Below the pieces are notes generated by a model. That model saw only the letters and a program-made list of their open reading frames with translations. It searched no databases and had not been told where the DNA came from. From positions 1 to 61,835 of the forward strand of contig NZ_AEYF01000032.1 of NCBI RefSeq assembly GCF_000292525.1: a DNA stretch of 61,835 nucleotides. Reading direction: 5' to 3'. The stretch is from Rhizobium sp. CCGE 510. GTDB taxonomy: Bacteria > Pseudomonadota > Alphaproteobacteria > Rhizobiales > Rhizobiaceae. Of this stretch, positions 56,628 through 61,835 are shown one piece after another (positions within the stretch are counted from its first letter, which is position 1; each line of letters starts with the position of its first letter). The translations under genes and the position numbers were made by a program.

Positions 56628-57110
56628 TCAGGCGGCCGATTGCAGTGCCGAGGCGTCCTCGCGCGACAGCAACCGTGCGAGATCGATGATGACGACGAAG
56701 CCGTTTTCACGGCGAACGACGCCGGCGATATAGTCCGAACGCCAACGCACGCCGATATCAGGCGCCGCTTCGATCTGGTCCCGCCGGAACGGCGTGACCT
56801 CGAAGACGCGGTCGGCGACGAGGCCGAGCGTCAGGATCCGGTTTTCCATCGGCACGTCGAGGACCAGCACCCGCGTATGCGGCGTCGGTTCCGTCTTCGT
56901 CATGCCGAGCTTCAATCGAAGATCGATCGTCGGCACGCCCTGCCCGCGCACGTCGCGCAGGCCGAGCAGATAGTCGGGACCATTCGGAATCTTGAAAGCT
57001 TCCGCATAGTCGAGGATTTCTCGTACCACCTCCACCGGCACGGCGAAGATCTCCTCGCCGAGGCTGAAGGTCACGAATTGCGCTTCCAGAGATGTCGTGG
57101 CCATGATCAT
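56628..57110 (-). CDS. cheW: Chemotaxis scaffold protein CheW
   Basis: CheW links chemoreceptors to CheA. The 160-aa protein has an SH3-like beta fold: [51 protein letters not shown] and [25 protein letters not shown]. It overlaps the upstream mcp stop by 4 bp (ATGA), so it is translationally coupled. ATG at 57110 follows AAGGA; the ATG 6 bases later is an alternative. Confidence 0.95.
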   Translation of the reverse strand: MIMATTSLEAQFVTFSLGEEIFAVPVEVVREILDYAEAFKIPNGPDYLLGLRDVRGQGVPTIDLRLKLGMTKTEPTPHTRVLVLDVPMENRILTLGLVADRVFEVTPFRRDQIEAAPDIGVRWRSDYIAGVVRRENGFVVIIDLARLLSREDASALQSAA

Positions 57111-58924
57111 GCGCTTTCCTTGAATTCGGCGTCCCCATCATCGGGACCGCCCATGGAGAGATCGAGAGCGAAACCTTTCACCCGCGCCTGTTGAGCCGCG
57201 ACAGCATTGGCGGCCGGTTTCTTGGCCGCAGGTTTGCGGCCGGCGGCCGGAGCGGGGCTGCGCACGATCATCCTGGCAGCCGGCGCGCGCGCGCGCGCGC
57301 CGCCCGCCATATCAACCTTGAAGAAGGCGATCGACGTCTGCAGCTCTTCGGCCTGCGAGGCCAGTTCCTCGGAGGTCGCCGACATCTGCTCGGAGGCGCC
57401 GGCATTTTGCTGCGTCACCTTGTCGAGCTGCTGGATCGCCTCGTTGATCTGGGCAGCACCGATATCCTGCTCGCGGCAGGCAGCGCTGATCTCGGAGACC
57501 AGCTCGGCGGTTTTGCGGATATCCGGCACCAGCCGGCCGAGCATGTCGCCGGCCTCCTGGGCGGCCGTCACGGTATCGCCCGACATGGCGCTTATTTCGG
57601 CAGCAGCCGACTGGCTGCGTTCGGCAAGCTTGCGCACCTCCGAGGCGACGACCGCAAAACCCTTGCCGTGTTCACCGGCACGAGCTGCTTCCACAGCGGC
57701 GTTGAGAGCCAAGAGATCGGTCTGGCGAGCGATTTCCTGGACGATGCCGATCTTCTGGGCGATCGTCCGCATGGCGTCGACCGCACGGGAGACGGCTTCG
57801 CCGCTGGCTTCCGCATCCTTGGCCGACTGGCGGGCGATCTTTTCGGTCTGAGCCGCGTTGTCGGCATTCTGCTTGATGTTGGAGGCCATCTCTTCCATCG
57901 AAGCCGAGGCCTCTTCGGCGGACGCCGCCTGTTCGGTGGCGCCTTGCGATACCTGCTCGGAGCTCGCCGACAATTCCTGGCTGCCGGAAGAGACATTCTC
58001 GGCAGCCGAGATCGCATCGGCGACGACACCGCGCAGGCGTTCGACCATCTGCTCCAGGGCGATGCCCAGCGCATCCTTGTCGGAGAGCGGCTTCGGGGAC
58101 ACCGTCAGGTCGCCGTTTGCGATCTGATCGGCGATCGTCGCAGTGCTGCGCAGGTTCGCCGTCATCCGGCTCATCGAATGGACGAGATCGCGAATTTCGT
58201 CATTGCTCTTGTGCTCGATAGTCTGTTCGAGGTCACCGATGCTGACGGCATCTGCCAGATTGACGGCGCGCTTCAAGCCACGGGAGATATTGAGCAGGAT
58301 CCAGAGAGCAGCAGCCGACGAGACGACAATCAGGCCGATCGTCATCATGACAAGCATATTGCGCGACTGCTTATACTGGTCGTTGGTGGCCGCATCCGTT
58401 TCAGCGACGTTGCCGGTCACGGTGTCGTTGAGCTTGGCGAGGATGCCGAGAAGCTGGGTGGTCACCTGTTGACCTTCGCCCATCGAAATGACGCCGGCCT
58501 GCGCGTTGGATTCCGTCGTGTTCTGCTTTGCGAGATCGGCAATATGATCCTGCAGCGCCGCCCATTTGCCGTAGAGATCCCCGAACTGCTCCATCCCCGT
58601 CTTGATCTCCGGATCGTCGGAGGCGGCGAGCCGGCCATGGAGCGTTTTGATGAGGTCGCGCTGCTGCGAGATCTCATCGACATAGCCGCCGATCTTGCTG
58701 GCATCGGTGTTGATGATCGCGTCTTTTTCGGCGCGGATGGCACGCATCACGGCATCGGAAAGATTGCCGGAATCGCGCAGGTTGGCAACCGGACCGGCAA
58801 CCATGATCGAGATGTCGCTGTTCAGCGACGAGAGATTGTAGGTCGAAAGACCGGCCATGGCGCAGGTCAGGAGAACGATGAAACCGAACACCAGGCTCAG
58901 TTTGAGTTTGATCGTGAAGCGCAT
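57107..58924 (-). CDS. Methyl-accepting chemotaxis protein (single HAMP-like unit)
   Basis: The 605-aa receptor has membrane helices at about 8-28 and 188-210 bracketing a short periplasmic sensor of about 160 residues (four-helix-bundle type). A HAMP region with one 39-residue unit (starting [17 protein letters not shown]) and a signalling domain with hairpin tip [39 protein letters not shown] follow. The C-tail carries a low-complexity Ala/Arg stretch ([11 protein letters not shown]) encoded by a GC-dinucleotide run, then [22 protein letters not shown]. It heads the coupled mcp-cheW unit. Confidence 0.95.
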   Translation of the reverse strand: MRFTIKLKLSLVFGFIVLLTCAMAGLSTYNLSSLNSDISIMVAGPVANLRDSGNLSDAVMRAIRAEKDAIINTDASKIGGYVDEISQQRDLIKTLHGRLAASDDPEIKTGMEQFGDLYGKWAALQDHIADLAKQNTTESNAQAGVISMGEGQQVTTQLLGILAKLNDTVTGNVAETDAATNDQYKQSRNMLVMMTIGLIVVSSAAALWILLNISRGLKRAVNLADAVSIGDLEQTIEHKSNDEIRDLVHSMSRMTANLRSTATIADQIANGDLTVSPKPLSDKDALGIALEQMVERLRGVVADAISAAENVSSGSQELSASSEQVSQGATEQAASAEEASASMEEMASNIKQNADNAAQTEKIARQSAKDAEASGEAVSRAVDAMRTIAQKIGIVQEIARQTDLLALNAAVEAARAGEHGKGFAVVASEVRKLAERSQSAAAEISAMSGDTVTAAQEAGDMLGRLVPDIRKTAELVSEISAACREQDIGAAQINEAIQQLDKVTQQNAGASEQMSATSEELASQAEELQTSIAFFKVDMAGGARARAPAARMIVRSPAPAAGRKPAAKKPAANAVAAQQARVKGFALDLSMGGPDDGDAEFKESA

Positions 58925-59112
58925 TCTAACACCCCTCTAATTTGCTGCGGATATCCCGCGAATTTCTATTGCGCAGTGGTGAAGACGCTTCATGCGTTCC
59001 CGGTTCTGCCGGCATCCATCGGCGCATCCATGCGTCGGTCTTATTCGAGGGGCCGCTGCAACCGGCCCCGTTCTGCACCGGGAGAGCCCCCACGAGCTTT
59101 CCCGAAGAGCGC

Positions 59113-61170
59113 CTAGGCGCTCTCCCGGAATTCATCGTCCGACGTATCGGGACCGCCCATCGACATATCGAGAGCAAATCCCTTCGCACGAGCCTGCTGG
59201 CCGGCAACGCTGTTGGCGGGAGCTGCCTTGCCGGCAGACTTGCGCGCCGCGGACGGGCTTCGCGCGGTCATCTTGACCGCCGCAGCACGTCCCTGACGAC
59301 CGCTCGGCGCCGCCCTGCCAATGTCCGCCGTCTCGATCTTGAAGAAGGCGATCGAGGCCTGTAGCTCTTCCGCCTGGGCGGCAAGTTCTTCCGAGGTCGC
59401 CGACATCTGCTCGGAAGCGCCGGCATTTTGCTGCGTCACTTTGTCGAGCTGCTGAATCGCTTCGTTGATCTGCGAAGCGCCGACATCCTGTTCGCGGCAG
59501 GCAGCGCTGATCTCGGAGACCAGCTCGGCGGTTTTGCGGATGTCGGGCACCAGGCGGCCGAGCATGTCGCCGGCCTCCTGGGCAGCAATGACGGTGTCGC
59601 TCGACATCAAGCTGATTTCGGCAGCGGCCGACTGACTGCGTTCGGCAAGCTTGCGCACTTCCGATGCGACCACCGCAAAACCCTTACCGTGTTCACCCGC
59701 ACGAGCGGCTTCCACGGCCGCATTGAGAGCCAAGAGATCGGTCTGGCGGGCGATCTCCTGGACGATGCCGATCTTCTGGGCGATCGTGCGCATCGCATCG
59801 ACGGCGCGGGCGACCGCGTTGCCGCTCGTCTCTGCATCCCTGGCGGATTGGCGCGCGATCTTTTCCGTCTGGGCAGCGTTGTCGGCATTCTGCTTTATAT
59901 TGGAAGCCATCTCTTCCATCGAGGCGGAAGCCTCTTCGGCAGAAGCCGCCTGTTCGCTGGCGCCCTGCGAGACCTGTTCCGAGCTTGCCGACAATTCCTG
60001 GCTGCCGGCCGAGACGCTCTCGGCGGCAGCAATCGCATCGGTGACGACATCGCGCAGGCGCTCGACCATCTGTGCGAGCGCAATGCCGAGCGTGTCCTTG
60101 GCCGACAGCGGCTTGGGAGACACCATCAAATCGCCGTTGGCGATCTGCGTGGCGATCTCGGCTGTGACGCGAAGATTGGTAACCATGCTCTGCATGGCGA
60201 TGCCGAGCGCATCCTTGGCCGACAGCGGCTTGACCTCGACGGAAAGATCGCCTTCGGCGATCTGGTTGGCGACACCGGCGGTGGCGCGCAGATTGTTCAC
60301 CATGCCGAGCATGGCGATGCCGAGCGTATCCTTGTCGGAAAGCGGCTTCGGCGTGACGCTGAGGTCGCCGTTCGAGATCTCGTTTGCGATCTCCGCGGTG
60401 TTGCGGAGATTATCTGTCATGACGTTGATCGTGTTGACCAGATCCTTGATCTCGTCGTTGCTTCTGATCTCGACCTTCTGACTGAGGTCACCGATGGCGA
60501 CGGCGCTGGCAACGTTTATGATCTTGCGCAGGCCGCTATTGACCCCGAGCGCGATCCACAGCGCAGCGGCGAACGCGATCACGGAAGCCCCGATAGCGAT
60601 ACCGATCAGCATGTTCTTGGTCGAACTATAGAGAATGTCGTTATCATTATCGGCTTGTGCCATCGACTTCTGCTGAAGCGTGACGAGCGTCTCGAAAACC
60701 TCTTCCAATTCCATGACGAGGCCTCGAACCTCTCCCGACGAAAGCGCCGCTGCCGCTGCCCTGTCGCCACCCTCCTGGATGGAGGCGACTTTATTGGAGC
60801 CTTCGCTGAAGCGTTTGGCCAGCTCGACCAGCCTGTCCCAGGTGGGCTTGCCCTCGTCAGTTGCGAGCTGTTGGCCGCTTGTGGCGAAGACCACCATTTC
60901 ATCCAGGCTCTTCGCCGAGTCCTGGTAGTCCTTCCTTGCCACTTCGGGATCCATTTCCAGAAGAGCGTTCTTCTGCCAGCGAACGGCATTGAGCTCGGCG
61001 GTCTTTGCTTCCAGAGCCAGTTCCAGCCGTTTTGCGGGACCCGAAATAAGGTTGCCGACGGCATCGTTCAAAGAACTAAGGCTGATGATTCCATAAACCG
61101 CGCTGGCCACCAGCAACAGTATGACAAAGCCAAATGCGGCTGCGAGCTTAAGTTTGATTGTAATACGCAT
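59113..61170 (-). CDS. Methyl-accepting chemotaxis protein with tandem HAMP-like repeats
   Basis: The 685-aa receptor shares the signalling domain, the sensor length and the C-tail type of its neighbour. Between the first HAMP unit (about 212-253) and the signalling domain it has three 39-residue repeats (254-292, 293-331, 332-370), each with the pattern NLR..A.IA..I..GDL.V..KPLS.KD.LGIA...MV. The neighbouring receptor has one such unit. Membrane helices are at about 9-29 and 187-209. It lies 188 bp upstream of the shorter receptor. Confidence 0.95.
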   Translation of the reverse strand: MRITIKLKLAAAFGFVILLLVASAVYGIISLSSLNDAVGNLISGPAKRLELALEAKTAELNAVRWQKNALLEMDPEVARKDYQDSAKSLDEMVVFATSGQQLATDEGKPTWDRLVELAKRFSEGSNKVASIQEGGDRAAAAALSSGEVRGLVMELEEVFETLVTLQQKSMAQADNDNDILYSSTKNMLIGIAIGASVIAFAAALWIALGVNSGLRKIINVASAVAIGDLSQKVEIRSNDEIKDLVNTINVMTDNLRNTAEIANEISNGDLSVTPKPLSDKDTLGIAMLGMVNNLRATAGVANQIAEGDLSVEVKPLSAKDALGIAMQSMVTNLRVTAEIATQIANGDLMVSPKPLSAKDTLGIALAQMVERLRDVVTDAIAAAESVSAGSQELSASSEQVSQGASEQAASAEEASASMEEMASNIKQNADNAAQTEKIARQSARDAETSGNAVARAVDAMRTIAQKIGIVQEIARQTDLLALNAAVEAARAGEHGKGFAVVASEVRKLAERSQSAAAEISLMSSDTVIAAQEAGDMLGRLVPDIRKTAELVSEISAACREQDVGASQINEAIQQLDKVTQQNAGASEQMSATSEELAAQAEELQASIAFFKIETADIGRAAPSGRQGRAAAVKMTARSPSAARKSAGKAAPANSVAGQQARAKGFALDMSMGGPDTSDDEFRESA
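60061..60411 (-). repeat. Three in-frame 117-bp tandem repeats in the chemoreceptor gene
   Basis: The 39-residue units of the 685-aa receptor correspond to three consecutive 117-bp copies. They share GGCGATGCCGAGCG and AGCGGCTT blocks at the same spacing on the plus strand, and diverge elsewhere, so the copies are old enough to have mutated apart but remain in frame. Confidence 0.8.
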
Positions 61171-61382
61171 CTCAATATTTCTCTCTGAGAACGAGGCAAT
61201 AAATATGGATCAGGGGCGCAGCATCATGCAGCAAAGAAATTCTGGTAGGCGAAGACATGCCACGGAAGGAAGTTGACGGACTTCCGTGCCAGCACGCGCG
61301 TGCCGGAAGCGTGTGTCGCGGGCGAGCTGACTGGCCCACGACAATTGCGAACGAGAGCGGTTAAGCGTTTCCCAGGGGAGCG

Positions 61383-61835
61383 CTATGCGCTCTCCCTAAA
61401 CTCGTCGTCGGCCGTGTCGGGACCACCCATCGACATGTCGAGGGCAAATCCCTTCGCGCGGGCCTGCTGACCGGCGACGCTATTGGCCGGCGCCTTGCCG
61501 GCCGGCTTGCGCGGTGTGGCCGGAGCCCGGCTGCGGACGGTGAGTTTTGCAGCCGGCGTGCGGTCGCGGCGCCCACCCGCCATATCAACCCTGAAGAAGG
61601 CGATCGACGTCTGCAGCTCTTCGGCCTGCGAGGCGAGTTCCTCGGAGGTTGCCGACATCTGCTCGGAGGCGCCGGCATTTTGCTGCGTCACCTTGTCGAG
61701 CTGCTGGATCGCCTCGTTGATCTGCGAAGCGCCGATATCCTGTTCGCGGCAGGCAGCGCTGATCTCGGAGACCAGCTCGGCGGTTTTGCGGATATCCGGC
61801 ACCAGCCGGCCGAGCATGTCGCCGGCCTCCTGGGC
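61383..61835 (-). CDS. Methyl-accepting chemotaxis protein, C-terminal part (cut by window end)
   Basis: Only the last 150 residues are visible; the 5' portion lies beyond the window's right edge. It contains the distal signalling helix ([87 protein letters not shown]) and the same kind of C-tail ending [14 protein letters not shown] as the 685-aa receptor. It is a third paralogue in the same row. Confidence 0.9.
   Translation of the reverse strand, partial: AQEAGDMLGRLVPDIRKTAELVSEISAACREQDIGASQINEAIQQLDKVTQQNAGASEQMSATSEELASQAEELQTSIAFFRVDMAGGRRDRTPAAKLTVRSRAPATPRKPAGKAPANSVAGQQARAKGFALDMSMGGPDTADDEFRESA

Noticed and set aside
60061..60411. Regular repeats at first taken as a possible CRISPR array
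   Set aside because: The units are in frame, within a coding region, 117 bp long and diverged; they are a protein repeat.

Overview
The window looks like a chromosomal segment of a Rhizobium species, most likely of the R. leguminosarum / R. etli group. It is GC-rich with alphaproteobacterial codon use. It carries the rhizobial lpiA-acvB pair, DUF1192/DUF1465(RcdA)/DUF4164 proteins, a 6S RNA next to zapA, two copies of a two-hairpin intergenic element of RIME type, and a tkt-gap-pgk-fba cluster. No tRNA, rRNA, CRISPR array, complete IS or prophage was recognised.

Layout. 1-2.6 kb: a GT8 glycosyltransferase, a nucleoside-sugar epimerase-like protein and an unknown Ala/Thr-rich protein. 2.7-7.7 kb: 5-formyl-THF cyclo-ligase, a YmdB-like phosphodiesterase, a secreted MBL-fold protein, a stress FMN-binding protein, YebC and an LLM oxidoreductase. 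7.8-15.4 kb: a chemoreceptor, then ruvC-[vapBC-like toxin-antitoxin]-ruvA-ruvB, a Tat-type phosphoesterase, a NUDIX hydrolase and a DinB protein. 15.4-24.4 kb: acvB-lpiA (lysyl-phosphatidylglycerol metabolism), DoxX, an MscS channel, 6-phosphogluconate dehydrogenase, and a divergent ArsR/SRPBCC pair. 24.8-29.6 kb: a secreted phytase-like esterase and then a visibly AT-richer two-gene island. 29.6-42.7 kb: 6S RNA, zapA, DUF4164, tkt, gap, a K+/H+ antiporter, pgk, class I fba, PhzF and an MFS transporter. 42.7-47.8 kb: DUF1192, a likely small RNA, rcdA, rpmE, an ABC exporter, an orphan Bug binding protein and YegP. 48-54.6 kb: a YCII/ECF42-like sigma pair, an ExbB/OmpA pair, suhB and a TetR/SDR pair. 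54.6 kb to the end: a minus-strand chemotaxis operon reading mcp-mcp-mcp-cheW-cheR-cheB.

The most notable item is the island at about 26.4-29.6 kb. It holds two overlapping genes: a 720-aa protein with a possible nuclease-like N-terminus fused to an SF1 (UvrD-like) helicase, and a 224-aa DUF2290-like protein. It is bounded by a 42-bp imperfect direct repeat (37/42 identical, with a 19-bp perfect core). The right copy is the 3' end of the 6S RNA gene. This is the footprint of site-specific integration into ssrS, yet no integrase lies between the repeats. The arrangement resembles a compact defence-type cargo, but a defence function is inference.

Other items worth attention are two perfect CtrA boxes (TTAA-N7-TTAA) bracketing a probable sRNA upstream of rcdA, a toxin-antitoxin pair with its own palindromic promoter inside ruvCAB, a 273-bp element bounded by a perfect 33-bp inverted repeat that includes the stop codon of the ECF sigma gene, a chemoreceptor with a three-fold 39-residue HAMP-like tandem repeat, and paired TetR operators.
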